A program made the translations under genes and the position numbers. A stretch of 33,180 nucleotides of DNA from Atopococcus tabaci DSM 17538 (GTDB lineage Bacteria > Bacillota > Bacilli > Lactobacillales > Carnobacteriaceae_A): NCBI RefSeq assembly GCF_000429585.1, contig NZ_AUCD01000016.1, positions 1-33,180 of the forward strand, written 5' to 3'. The notes below the pieces were generated by a model. That model did not search any database and was not told the origin of the DNA. It saw only the letters and a program-made list of their open reading frames with translations. Shown here piece by piece: positions 7,987 to 15,526 of this stretch (the first letter of the stretch is position 1; each line of letters starts with the position of its first letter).

Positions 7987-8595
7987 TTATTTTGCTTCAG
8001 CGAAACGACGTGCAACTTCTTCCCAGTTAACAACGTTCCAGAATGCGCTGATGTATTCTGGGCGTTTGTTTTGGTATTTCAAGTAGTAAGCGTGTTCCCA
8101 TACGTCCAGACCCAAGATTGGAGTCAATCCTTGGCTCAATGGAGAGTCTTGGTTCAAAGTGTCAACGACTTCCAATTTGCCGTTGTTTACAACCAACCAA
8201 GCCCAGCCGGATCCGAAACGTCCAGCAGCAGCTGCCGCGAATTTTTCTTTGAATTCATCAAAGCTGCCAAATGCAGACTCGATGGCTTCTTTCAATTCAC
8301 CTTCTGGTTCACCGCCGCCATTTGGAGACAAGATTGTCCAGAACAAACTGTGGTTGGCATGTCCTCCACCATTGTTGCGGACTGCTGTACGGATATCTTC
8401 CGGTACAGTATCTAATTTTTGCATCAACTCTTCGATGCTCAATTCCGCTAATTCAGGATGGTTTTCCAAAGCACTGTTTACTTTGGTCACATACGTGTTG
8501 TGGTGCTTATCGTGGTGCAAACGCATTGTCTGCTCATCGATGTAGGGCTCCAACGCATTGTAATCATAAGGTAATTCCGGCAAGTTATAAGCCAT
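7987..8595 (-). CDS. sodA: superoxide dismutase, Mn/Fe type
   Basis: 202 residues, the normal size. It converts superoxide to oxygen and hydrogen peroxide in the cytoplasm. The start ATG ([17 protein letters not shown]) is at 8595 with AGGAGG upstream; the longer frame to 8676 has no support. Metal ligands are visible as His27 (LRLHHDKHH), His82 ([10 protein letters not shown]), Asp164 and His168 (DVWEHAYY). The GGGxxxxH and WLV context suits Mn-type enzymes of Bacilli, but metal preference is inferred. The gene is monocistronic: a promoter with a palindrome over it lies upstream and a terminator follows. It is transcribed divergently from the DUF1189 gene. Confidence 0.96.
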   Translation of the reverse strand: MAYNLPELPYDYNALEPYIDEQTMRLHHDKHHNTYVTKVNSALENHPELAELSIEELMQKLDTVPEDIRTAVRNNGGGHANHSLFWTILSPNGGGEPEGELKEAIESAFGSFDEFKEKFAAAAAGRFGSGWAWLVVNNGKLEVVDTLNQDSPLSQGLTPILGLDVWEHAYYLKYQNKRPEYISAFWNVVNWEEVARRFAEAK

Positions 8596-8624
8596 AGTGA
8601 ACATTCCTCCTACTATTATTATCA

Positions 8625-8639
8625 TACAGTATAACTGTA
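8625..8639. promoter_or_regulatory. palindromic operator candidate on the sodA promoter
   Basis: TACAGTATAACTGTA is two 6-base inverted arms around a 3-base centre. It covers the predicted -10 and the transcription start of sodA, so a bound protein would block the promoter. It does not match the PerR/Fur consensus, and the TACA/TGTA spacing differs from CopY boxes. Confidence 0.4.
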
Positions 8640-8662
8640 CCATTCTTTTGATTTTTTGACAA
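8634..8662 (-). promoter_or_regulatory. sodA promoter
   Basis: On the minus strand, TTGTCA (8662-8657) is followed after 17 bases by TACAGT (8639-8634), preceded by TGG, giving an extended -10. The start would be near 8628, about 33 bases before the ATG. Confidence 0.55.
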
Positions 8663-8712
8663 AAGATTCGATACACTTCTTTTCCGAATACGAACTTTTT
8701 TATATAAAAGAA

Positions 8713-8740
8713 TTGTAATTTCTTCTGCTTCAGTTAAAAT
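8713..8740 (+). promoter_or_regulatory. possible promoter of the DUF1189 gene
   Basis: TTGTAA (8713-8718) and TAAAAT (8735-8740) are spaced 16 bases apart, about 75 bases upstream of the TTG start at 8815. Confidence 0.35.
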
Positions 8741-8814
8741 GAAAAGTGGACCTTCCTCTTCCGTAATTGATTGCAGAATGTGGAAGACACTTACTATAGG
8801 AGGGTAATGTAGGA

Positions 8815-9591
8815 TTGATTGATTTAATGAAAACAGCTTTTGTGCAACCATTAAACATCCACAAGGCTAAAAATATCCGTAAAGGAAAAGCATTTTTGTA
8901 TCTCACGGTACTGGCAATTTTCATGGCTGTTCCCTTTCTTGTTCAAGCGTTGCGGACGCTGTCTTCCATTCATGAAGACGGGCAAGAAATTGCACAGAGC
9001 ATTCCAGATTTCCAGGTACAAAACGGAGAAGTGATTTTGGAACAGGATGCCGAAAGTTTTGTGTATCAAACCGACACCTTCCTCTTCTTTTTTGATCCGG
9101 AAGGAAAAATGTCCACTGATACCATCTCTCGGAACACACAGCGGTTAGGTGTGCCAATTGGGTTCGGCGTCATGGAAAATGAGCTGCATTTTTCTGTTCT
9201 TTCTTATGATTTGGGACTTCCCTACAACCAACTTGACGGCTTGACGGGTGCCGAGTTACGTGGACTCATGAACAGTGTCGGAACCTACGATGCCGTTTAT
9301 CTATTGTTGTTTTTCCTTGTGTTCTTCGTCATCAGTTTGGCGAATCTCGCTTTTGAATTGTTGGTGTATACTATTTTTGCAAATCTTGTAGCAGCTGTCT
9401 TACGTAGACGATACCGTTTTGGTGAGAATTGGAAGATGATTACTGTCTCCGCCACTGTACCGGTTATCCTGTTTGCTGTGTTGAACCTCATGGGCGTCTA
9501 TCTTTTGTGGCAGATTGAGCTGAAAGGGTTAGTGACGCTGCTTTACTATTACAATGCCATCAAGAACGACAGCTCTCATTCCGCCGCTTAA
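8815..9591 (+). CDS. DUF1189 family membrane protein
   Basis: 258 residues. TTG at 8815 is chosen because AGGAGGG lies about 10 bases upstream; the next ATG (8827) is too far from it. The pattern is a short cytoplasmic start (FVQPLNIHKAKNIRKGKAFLYL, typical of DUF1189), a membrane helix near 27-46, an extracytoplasmic domain (about 50-155), then three or more helices to the end. Relatives include the Bacillus YvdJ-like proteins sometimes linked to maltodextrin genes, but no biochemical role is established and no sugar genes adjoin here. It is divergent from sodA and convergent with cshB across a shared terminator. Confidence 0.85.
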   Translation: MIDLMKTAFVQPLNIHKAKNIRKGKAFLYLTVLAIFMAVPFLVQALRTLSSIHEDGQEIAQSIPDFQVQNGEVILEQDAESFVYQTDTFLFFFDPEGKMSTDTISRNTQRLGVPIGFGVMENELHFSVLSYDLGLPYNQLDGLTGAELRGLMNSVGTYDAVYLLLFFLVFFVISLANLAFELLVYTIFANLVAAVLRRRYRFGENWKMITVSATVPVILFAVLNLMGVYLLWQIELKGLVTLLYYYNAIKNDSSHSAA

Positions 9592-9604
9592 CTTTAACCA
9601 GTAC

Positions 9605-9651
9605 GTAAAAAAACACCTCCCCAGGTTCAAGCCGGGGAGGTGTTTTACGTT
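9605..9651. terminator. bidirectional terminator between the DUF1189 gene and cshB
   Basis: AAAACACCTCCCC (9610-9622) pairs perfectly with GGGGAGGTGTTTT (9634-9646). The flanks ACGTAAA and TTTACGT extend the symmetry. Confidence 0.93.
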
Positions 9652-9680
9652 CTTCGAAAATCATTCATCAACGAAGAAGG

Positions 9681-10997
9681 TTATTTTTTTCGTTGATCGC
9701 GTCTTTGCTGCACTTGTTTCTTTCTCTTGATTTGCTGTTTGAGTTTCTTCTTGTACCCTGGCTTCACTTTTTTCTTGGCTTTTTTAATCATGCCGTGAAT
9801 TTCCGGATCAAACTCTTTCCGCTGGGTGTCTTTCCGTTTTTCGCGTCGTTTACGGTCAAATGTATCCATCACTTCACCGTTTTTCAGCTGTTTCGGTTGG
9901 AAGGAGATGCCTTTGTCCTCCAACTGTTCAATCAGCTTTTCTTCATCCGGACTGTACAGCGTCATGGCGACACCAGATAAATTGTTGCGCCCAGTACGTC
10001 CCACACGGTGTACAAAGAACTCCAAATCACGGGGAATCTCTGCATTAATTACATGGGAAACTCCTTCAATATCAATTCCACGTGCAGCCAAATCTGTGGC
10101 AACCACATATTGGAATTCCAAATTTTGGACCCGTTTCATGATTTGACGACGTTCACGCGGTTGGATATCTCCGTGAATTTTTGCCACTTTTAATCCTCGT
10201 TCGATTAAATAGTCCGCAATCTTGTCGACATTGGATTTCGTGTTGGCAAAAACCAACGCCAAATACGGCTGTCCGATGGTCAACAGTTCATAAATCAGTT
10301 CCAATCGGTTTTGCCCCTTGGTGGAAATCAACCAGTTTTCTACCGCTTCCGCAATTTTATGTTGGGAATCCACTTGGATCAATTCCGGATTCTTCATGTA
10401 CTTACGCAAGAATGGCTGAAGCTTCTCTGGAATTGTCGCAGAAAAGACCATCATGTGTAATTTATCCGGCAGACGTCCTGCAAGTTGGTCCACTTGTTTC
10501 AAGAATCCCATGTCCAACGTCATATCTGCTTCGTCCACAACGAAATGAGAAGCCGTATGAACCAAAAGCGCACCGGAATTGGTTAAATCCCATAATCTTC
10601 CCGGTGTTCCGATAGCCACATGCGGTTGTCGGTTTGTCAGTTTTTCGATTTGCCGTTCTTTATCGGTTCCGCCGATATAGTTTTGGACTACAATTTCTTG
10701 TGGGGATTTTGAAGCCAATTGAACAGCGGATTGGTACAATTGTTCCGCTAATTCTCTGCTCGGAGCCGTAACAACGACTTGGACTTCTTGTCTTTCCGGA
10801 TCGATATGGTTAAACAATGGCAGAAGAAATGCGTGTGTTTTCCCAGATCCGGTCTGAGATTGTCCAATCACATCGCGGCCTTTGTTGATTTTTGGAATAA
10901 CAAGACGTTGAATTTCTGTCGGTTCTTGGAACCCTATTTCAGAAATTGCCTCTATTAAAAAGGGCTTTAATTTATATTGTTCGAATGGGTGTTCCAT
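9681..10997 (-). CDS. cshB: DEAD-box RNA helicase, CshB type
   Basis: 438 residues. It is an ATP-dependent RNA helicase of the cold-shock/ribosome-assembly and RNA-turnover group. Motifs run in order: Q motif EPTEIQ (25-30), Walker A QTGSGKT (48-54), Ia PSRELAEQ (79-86), Ib GTPGR (130-134), DEAD (155-158), SAT, VFANT, ATDLAARGID and HRVGRTGR. The tail after about 370 is strongly Lys/Arg rich (KKAKKKVKPGYKKKLKQQIKRKK in outline), matching the CshB/YqfR subgroup and serving in RNA binding. ATG 10997 has AGAGAGGTGAT just upstream. The gene stands alone, ending at the shared terminator. Confidence 0.93.
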   Translation of the reverse strand: MEHPFEQYKLKPFLIEAISEIGFQEPTEIQRLVIPKINKGRDVIGQSQTGSGKTHAFLLPLFNHIDPERQEVQVVVTAPSRELAEQLYQSAVQLASKSPQEIVVQNYIGGTDKERQIEKLTNRQPHVAIGTPGRLWDLTNSGALLVHTASHFVVDEADMTLDMGFLKQVDQLAGRLPDKLHMMVFSATIPEKLQPFLRKYMKNPELIQVDSQHKIAEAVENWLISTKGQNRLELIYELLTIGQPYLALVFANTKSNVDKIADYLIERGLKVAKIHGDIQPRERRQIMKRVQNLEFQYVVATDLAARGIDIEGVSHVINAEIPRDLEFFVHRVGRTGRNNLSGVAMTLYSPDEEKLIEQLEDKGISFQPKQLKNGEVMDTFDRKRREKRKDTQRKEFDPEIHGMIKKAKKKVKPGYKKKLKQQIKRKKQVQQRRDQRKK

Positions 10998-11084
10998 TCT
11001 ATCACCTCTCTGTTTCTACATTATGTGAGTTTACCATGTTTTTGGGTTCATCGAAAGCTTTTTCGTATACAGCACACTCAACTC

Positions 11085-11393
11085 TCATTTTTTAAACCGC
11101 TTATTCCAGATAATCATCGTAGCGATTAAAACGAGCATGAGTATCAGCATGTATATAATGATGAAAATTGGAAGGACCAATAAATCATACAGGAAAAAGC
11201 CGATGAGGGTCCATACAAGCGTCAAAGCTCCCGCTGCCTGCATGGCTCCCGCCGCCAAGCGTGTCTTGCGTTCGTCTTTTCCGACATGGAATTGACGCAT
11301 CAACGGTCGAATCCGGTCCTGTTTTCGCACTGCCTGTCCATCGATGATCAATATAATACTGATAATGCCGAATACTAAAAAAAGAAAATCCAT
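11085..11393 (-). CDS. small membrane protein of unknown function
   Basis: 102 residues from ATG 11393, where AGGGGTGA lies 5 bases upstream; a GTG three codons earlier (11402, AAGGAA upstream) is the alternative. Hydrophobic segments are near 2-18, 48-68 and 72-92, with a basic loop (RKQDRIRPLMRQFHVGKDERKTR) between the first and second. I do not recognise a named family. It lies 87 bases upstream of cshB on the same strand, with no clear terminator between, so read-through into cshB is possible. Confidence 0.7.
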   Translation of the reverse strand: MDFLFLVFGIISIILIIDGQAVRKQDRIRPLMRQFHVGKDERKTRLAAGAMQAAGALTLVWTLIGFFLYDLLVLPIFIIIYMLILMLVLIATMIIWNKRFKK

Positions 11394-11522
11394 CTGTTTC
11401 ACCCCTATTCTTCCTTAGTTTACCATGGAAACAAGCCCAGCAAAAATGAAAGAAACGTGCCGCACTCTTCTAACTTTTCCTACTTCTTTTCATCTAGCCT
11501 TATTTTTCTTCTCTATTTGTTG

Positions 11523-11672
11523 TAGAATAGAAGTGCATGTGTGGAAAAGACACTGCACCACCTTTCAGCAATGCTTCTTTTAAGTTGCTTACTCCGTATT
11601 GGACAAGTACAATACATAGTGAAAGGATGCAGGCAATCCTCGTTCGATATTATTGCAAAAGAGGGATTTTCA
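11523..11672 (+). other. -10-like element and structured 5' leader of zwf
   Basis: TAGAAT at 11523-11528 could be a -10, though its -35 is weak. The following leader of about 140 bases holds three successive hairpins. They are GTGCA/TGCAC with GTGT/ACAC (11533-11558), GTATTG/CAATAC (11596-11601 with 11610-11615) and AGGAT/ATCCT (11624-11628 with 11636-11640). The last ends about 32 bases before the ATG. No riboswitch family is recognised. Confidence 0.4.
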
Positions 11673-13136
11673 ATGGAAAAAGAGAAAAAAGCACTATTTA
11701 TTATTTTTGGGGGAACAGGAGATCTGGCCCGAAGAAAACTGTATCCTTCCCTTTACCGTTTATACAAAAAAGGTTATTTGAAAGACCATTTCGCGGTCAT
11801 CGGCACAGCACGCCGTCCATGGTCCGATGAGCATTACCAAAGCATCGTCATGGAGACGATTGAAAGCATCCAAGTGTCAAAAGAAGATGCTGCGGAATTC
11901 GCGAGCCACTTCCGCTATCAATCACATAATGTGAACGATACTGAACACTACGATACGTTGCTGACACTGGCAGAAGAATTGGATGAAGAATACGACTTGG
12001 AGCAAAACCGGATTTTCTACTTGTCCATGTCTCCACAGTTCTTCGGCACCATCAGCCAACACTTGAAATCCCAAGGTTTGCTGACATCTTCTGGTTTCAA
12101 CCGTGTGGTCATTGAAAAACCATTCGGTCATGACTACGAAAGTGCGCTTGAGTTGAACGATGAAATCACCGAGGCGTTTGATGAAGACCAGTTATACCGC
12201 ATCGATCATTACCTTGGAAAAGAAATGGTCTTGAATATTCCGGCATTGCGTTTCGGAAACCACTTCTTGGAGTCCGTGTGGAACAACAACTTCATCAGCA
12301 ACGTCCAAATCACCCTCAGTGAAGATATGGGGATGGGCGAACGCGGCGGATATTACGACGACAGCGGCGCGCTCCGGGATATGGTGCAAAACCATGTCTT
12401 GCAAATTTTGGCGTTGCTGGCAATGGAGCAACCTTCCAGCTACAGTGACGAGGACATCCGTTCTGCCAAAACAACTGTCTTGAAAGCTCTCAGAACATAC
12501 GACAAAGAAAACGTATTGAAAAACTTTGTGCGGGGTCAATACGGACCGGCCGAATCCGTTCCTGGGTACCGTGAAGAAGACAAAGTCGCTCCAGATTCCC
12601 AGACAGAAACGTTTGTCGCCGGTAAAGTCTTGGTCGACACTCCACGTTGGGAAGGCGTCCCATTTTATGTGCGGACAGGAAAACGGATGAAAGAAAAAGT
12701 CGGCCGAATCGACATTGAATTCAAGTCAAATGACAGTCATTTCTTCCAAGCGGACGTTCAAAATCCGTTGGCTGCCAACTATTTGACGATTAACCTGGCA
12801 CCGGAAGAAGGGTTCTCGTTCCAACTGAACACCAAAAAAGCCGGACCCGGAATGGAGCCGTCCCAAGTGGCTCTCTCACACCACTATTCAAAAGAGGAAG
12901 TGGACAACAACCCGGAAGCTTACGAAAAATTGATTCTGGACTGTTTGAACGGCGATTCCACCAACTTCATTCACTGGGATGAATTGGCTGAATCATGGAA
13001 ATACATCGACACCATCCGCAAAGTATGGGATGAAGAAGAAGCGGAATTTCCCAATTACACAGCCGGTTCAATGGGGCCGCACGCTAGTGACGAGCTTCTT
13101 GAAAAAGATGGCTTCCGCTGGATTTGGAACCCGTAA
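11673..13136 (+). CDS. zwf: glucose-6-phosphate 1-dehydrogenase
   Basis: 487 residues, the normal size. It oxidises glucose 6-phosphate to 6-phosphogluconolactone with NADP+, the first step of the oxidative pentose phosphate route. ATG 11673 is chosen for AAAGAGGGA upstream and because the protein then begins right at the nucleotide-binding strand; the upstream open frame is leader. Visible motifs are FGGTGDLARRKLYPSLY (12-28), EKPFG (148-152) and the catalytic signature RIDHYLGKE (176-184). The C-terminus (ELLEKDGFRWI) is typical. It is convergent with the phosphohexomutase gene, and both draw on the hexose-phosphate pool. Confidence 0.97.
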   Translation: MEKEKKALFIIFGGTGDLARRKLYPSLYRLYKKGYLKDHFAVIGTARRPWSDEHYQSIVMETIESIQVSKEDAAEFASHFRYQSHNVNDTEHYDTLLTLAEELDEEYDLEQNRIFYLSMSPQFFGTISQHLKSQGLLTSSGFNRVVIEKPFGHDYESALELNDEITEAFDEDQLYRIDHYLGKEMVLNIPALRFGNHFLESVWNNNFISNVQITLSEDMGMGERGGYYDDSGALRDMVQNHVLQILALLAMEQPSSYSDEDIRSAKTTVLKALRTYDKENVLKNFVRGQYGPAESVPGYREEDKVAPDSQTETFVAGKVLVDTPRWEGVPFYVRTGKRMKEKVGRIDIEFKSNDSHFFQADVQNPLAANYLTINLAPEEGFSFQLNTKKAGPGMEPSQVALSHHYSKEEVDNNPEAYEKLILDCLNGDSTNFIHWDELAESWKYIDTIRKVWDEEEAEFPNYTAGSMGPHASDELLEKDGFRWIWNP

Positions 13137-13151
13137 ATCAGGCACAAAACC

Positions 13152-13195
13152 GAAAGAAGGTCTGTCTCAAATCGAGGCAGACCTTCTTTCTTTAT
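13152..13195. terminator. terminator between zwf and the phosphohexomutase gene
   Basis: GAAAGAAGGTCTG (13152-13164) pairs with CAGACCTTCTTTC (13178-13190), with Ts following on the plus strand and GGTTTTG on the minus strand. Confidence 0.88.
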
Positions 13196-13196
13196 C

Positions 13197-14717
13197 TTAT
13201 AGTTTAGAGGAATCGATGACTTCGAACACTTCAAAAAATGTGCCCAAAATGGATCGAATGAATGGAATCTTCCCTTCTTCATCGCTTTCGATTTGCAGCA
13301 CGAGTTTCGGTTCGTGAAGACTCATTCGCAGCAACATCCACCCTTCTCCCAGAGGCCCGGAAGTGTTGACACGAATTCCTTCTTTGTTGTTCGGAACGAC
13401 TTCCATTCCCGGTGTGTAGGTCGCGAAATCAGAAAATGCCTGCAGCGTCCGTTCGCCGGTTTCTTTATAGTCGGCTGTTCGGATTACAAACCGCACCTCC
13501 TGAGTTTCCACAGGTTGCTTCAAGTCGCGGATCAGATCTGTCAGGGTGCTGCCTTCTTCTTGAAGGATGGCATCTGCAATCAAGAGTTTGGCAACCAAAT
13601 AGGCTCCATCATCCAGAAAGTAGTTTTCACGCAGAGCCGCGTGTCCACTTGTTTCGATCGCTAAAGGACAGTTCACGCCCTGTTCGTTGAGTTCAACGCC
13701 GCGGTTGATGACGTTCCGGTAACCCGAGATGTAGCGGTCCACTTTTCCGCCCAATGAAGCGATGAAATTTTCCAAATGATTGGACACAGGCGAATTGGTC
13801 ACAATCGTGGCGCCCGGTTCTTCTTTCAAGATCACTGCACCGATCAAGCCGATTAAGTTATTGCGATTGATGCTGTTTCCTTCTTCGTCCACAATGGCGG
13901 AGCGATCCGCGTCCGTATCGAAGATGATTCCCAAGTCAGCTTTTGAGTCGAGGACCGCTTGTTGGATGCTGGCCATCGCCTCTTTATTGTCGGGGTTCGG
14001 CACATGGTTGGGGAACGTCCCGTCTGGCTCCAAAAACTGGCTTCCGGTTGTGTCTGCCCCTAAAGGCTGCAACACTTGGTCGACGAAAAATCCTCCTGCC
14101 CCGTTTCCTGCGTCCACAATGATATGACGGCCTTTCAGCGGCTGCTCTTTATCGATGGTTTCAGGCAGACCCGCTCGGATTTTGTCTCTCAAATCTGCTG
14201 CATAATCGGCAATCAACTCTTTTTGGACAACTTTTCCGCTCCTGCTTTCTGAAGGCACTTCCCCGTCTCCTGCATAAGTCAAGATGGCGGTGATGTCTTC
14301 ATGCTCCAACCCGCCTTTACGCGTAAAGAATTTCAATCCGTTGTATTCCATCGGCAAATGACTGGCGGTAATCATGATGGAGGCATCGCAATCATACTCA
14401 CTGTATCGTGTGGACATAAACATGGCAGGAGTGGTGGCCAATCCTACATCAAAGACCGTCACACCGGCTGCGACCAATCGCTCGGTCAAATTTTCTTTGA
14501 TGTCTACGCCGGTCACCCGGCTGTCATGTCCCACTGCCACGACCGCATTCTTCAAATTCACGCCCTGATCTTTTTCCAGCCAAGAAGCAAACCCGTCTGC
14601 GATACGGCGGATGGCCTCAGCAGTCAAATTCTTTTTCTGTTCCGGTGTATCCAATGCGAACCCTCGGATGTCCGAACCGTTTTGCAGCGCCAAGTAGGCA
14701 TTGTCTTTCTCTGCCAT
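13197..14717 (-). CDS. alpha-D-phosphohexomutase (phosphomannomutase/phosphoglucomutase)
   Basis: 506 residues from ATG 14717, where GGGAGAGGAA lies just upstream; an ATG at 14741 has no ribosome site. It moves a phosphate between C1 and C6 of glucose or mannose through a phosphoserine. TASHLP at 117-122 contains the phosphoserine (Ser119). FDTDADRS at 266-273 binds Mg2+, ETSGH at 355-359 is the sugar-binding loop and RVNTSGPLGEGW near the end binds phosphate. Whether glucose or mannose (or both) is the substrate cannot be decided. It follows argR after 13 bases on the same strand, so it may be co-transcribed with the regulator. The shared neighbourhood with zwf points to a role at the sugar-phosphate node. 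Confidence 0.9.
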   Translation of the reverse strand: MAEKDNAYLALQNGSDIRGFALDTPEQKKNLTAEAIRRIADGFASWLEKDQGVNLKNAVVAVGHDSRVTGVDIKENLTERLVAAGVTVFDVGLATTPAMFMSTRYSEYDCDASIMITASHLPMEYNGLKFFTRKGGLEHEDITAILTYAGDGEVPSESRSGKVVQKELIADYAADLRDKIRAGLPETIDKEQPLKGRHIIVDAGNGAGGFFVDQVLQPLGADTTGSQFLEPDGTFPNHVPNPDNKEAMASIQQAVLDSKADLGIIFDTDADRSAIVDEEGNSINRNNLIGLIGAVILKEEPGATIVTNSPVSNHLENFIASLGGKVDRYISGYRNVINRGVELNEQGVNCPLAIETSGHAALRENYFLDDGAYLVAKLLIADAILQEEGSTLTDLIRDLKQPVETQEVRFVIRTADYKETGERTLQAFSDFATYTPGMEVVPNNKEGIRVNTSGPLGEGWMLLRMSLHEPKLVLQIESDEEGKIPFIRSILGTFFEVFEVIDSSKL

Positions 14718-14730
14718 AGTTTCCTCTCCC

Positions 14731-15201
14731 TTAAGATTCATTGTGAGTCAATGTAGTGTATTTTTTCAATAAGTTGTGTACTTTGTCTGCGTCTTTTTCA
14801 TCTTTGGAAATAATCAGGCAGGTGTCATGCCCCGCCACCGTTCCAACGATTTCCGGATAAGATAAATCATCCAATAAGGCTCCGACTACATGAGCATTCC
14901 CAGGCAGAGTCTTCATCACATTCACAAACTGCACTTTTGTCAATTGAATGACCACATCTTGCAAGGTTGCTTCCAGTTTACTTTCCAATGAAGACTGATT
15001 GTGCTGGAACAAGGTGTACTTCGTGCTGCCGTTCAAAGCCGGTGTCTTGATTAAGTTCAATTCCTTGATGTCTCTGGAAATAGTTGCCTGTGTTGCTTCC
15101 ACTCCTTCTTCTCTCAAGTATTGCAGCAGTTCTTCTTGTGTAGCGACGTCGTGATCAAGCACAATTTGTTTGATCAGCAATTGCCGTTCCTTCTTTTTCA
15201 T
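14731..15201 (-). CDS. argR: arginine repressor ArgR
   Basis: 156 residues, the family length. It is a hexameric DNA-binding regulator of arginine genes that normally uses arginine as co-repressor. The N-terminal winged helix contains ATQATISRDIKELNL (36-50), the classic SRDIKEL recognition helix. The C-terminal oligomerisation domain has GTVAGHDTCLI (120-130). In E. coli and Bacillus ArgR/AhrC this stretch reads GDDT, and its Asp pair contacts arginine; here the first Asp is His125. ATG 15201 has GGGGGGAG upstream. It is divergent from argS across an ARG-box-like site, so it may regulate itself, argS and arcA. Confidence 0.94.
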   Translation of the reverse strand: MKKKERQLLIKQIVLDHDVATQEELLQYLREEGVEATQATISRDIKELNLIKTPALNGSTKYTLFQHNQSSLESKLEATLQDVVIQLTKVQFVNVMKTLPGNAHVVGALLDDLSYPEIVGTVAGHDTCLIISKDEKDADKVHNLLKKYTTLTHNES

Positions 15202-15274
15202 GTTACTCCCCCCTAATAAGTGCCTATAGTACTTTTCATTATCATATCGTTTTCACGAGAAAAAATCCAGAATT

Positions 15275-15292
15275 AATGAATAAATATGCCTC
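15275..15292. promoter_or_regulatory. ARG-box-like operator between argR and argS
   Basis: The core TGAATAAATATGCC (15277-15290) matches the ARG consensus TGNATWWWWATNCA at all specified bases except the last. It lies 13 bases upstream of the argS -35 and 76 bases upstream of the argR start, a natural place for ArgR to act on both. Confidence 0.5.
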
Positions 15293-15302
15293 CTGTTTTT
15301 CA

Positions 15303-15331
15303 TTGACTCTCTATTGGCCATTTGCTATAAT
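15303..15331 (+). promoter_or_regulatory. argS promoter
   Basis: TTGACT (15303-15308), a 17-base spacer, then TATAAT (15326-15331) preceded by TGC: a near-consensus extended promoter. The start would be near 15338, leaving a leader of about 190 bases. Confidence 0.85.
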
Positions 15332-15337
15332 GCATTT

Positions 15338-15526
15338 GACTTATGGGCTTTTTTCTTTCCTTATTATGTACAGAAATGGCAGGAAAAATCTCTGTATACA
15401 TCCACAAGAGTGTATCATGAATGGCCAAGAGTACTTTACAGGCTCTTGGTTTCTTTCTTCTTGCTGATAAACAGTAGAAACTATCCCAACTTTTTTAACC
15501 ACTATCTATCCCAAGGAGGACTACAC
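15338..15526 (+). promoter_or_regulatory. long argS leader with an attenuator-like hairpin
   Basis: CCAAGAG (15425-15431) pairs with CTCTTGG (15443-15449), followed by TTTCTTTCTTCTT, about 75 bases before the argS start. A 33-codon frame (15366-15467) spans the hairpin; it starts MYRNGRKN, with two Arg codons, but has no ribosome site. No T-box consensus was found, so this is not a standard T-box leader. Confidence 0.4.

Noticed and set aside
8625-8639. CopY or PerR box at sodA
   Set aside because: CopY boxes have TACA-N2-TGTA, and PerR/Fur boxes are TTATAAT-type; neither spacing nor sequence fits.
15338-15526. T-box riboswitch for argS
   Set aside because: The conserved T-box sequence and the antiterminator/terminator pair are not present; only a modest hairpin is seen.
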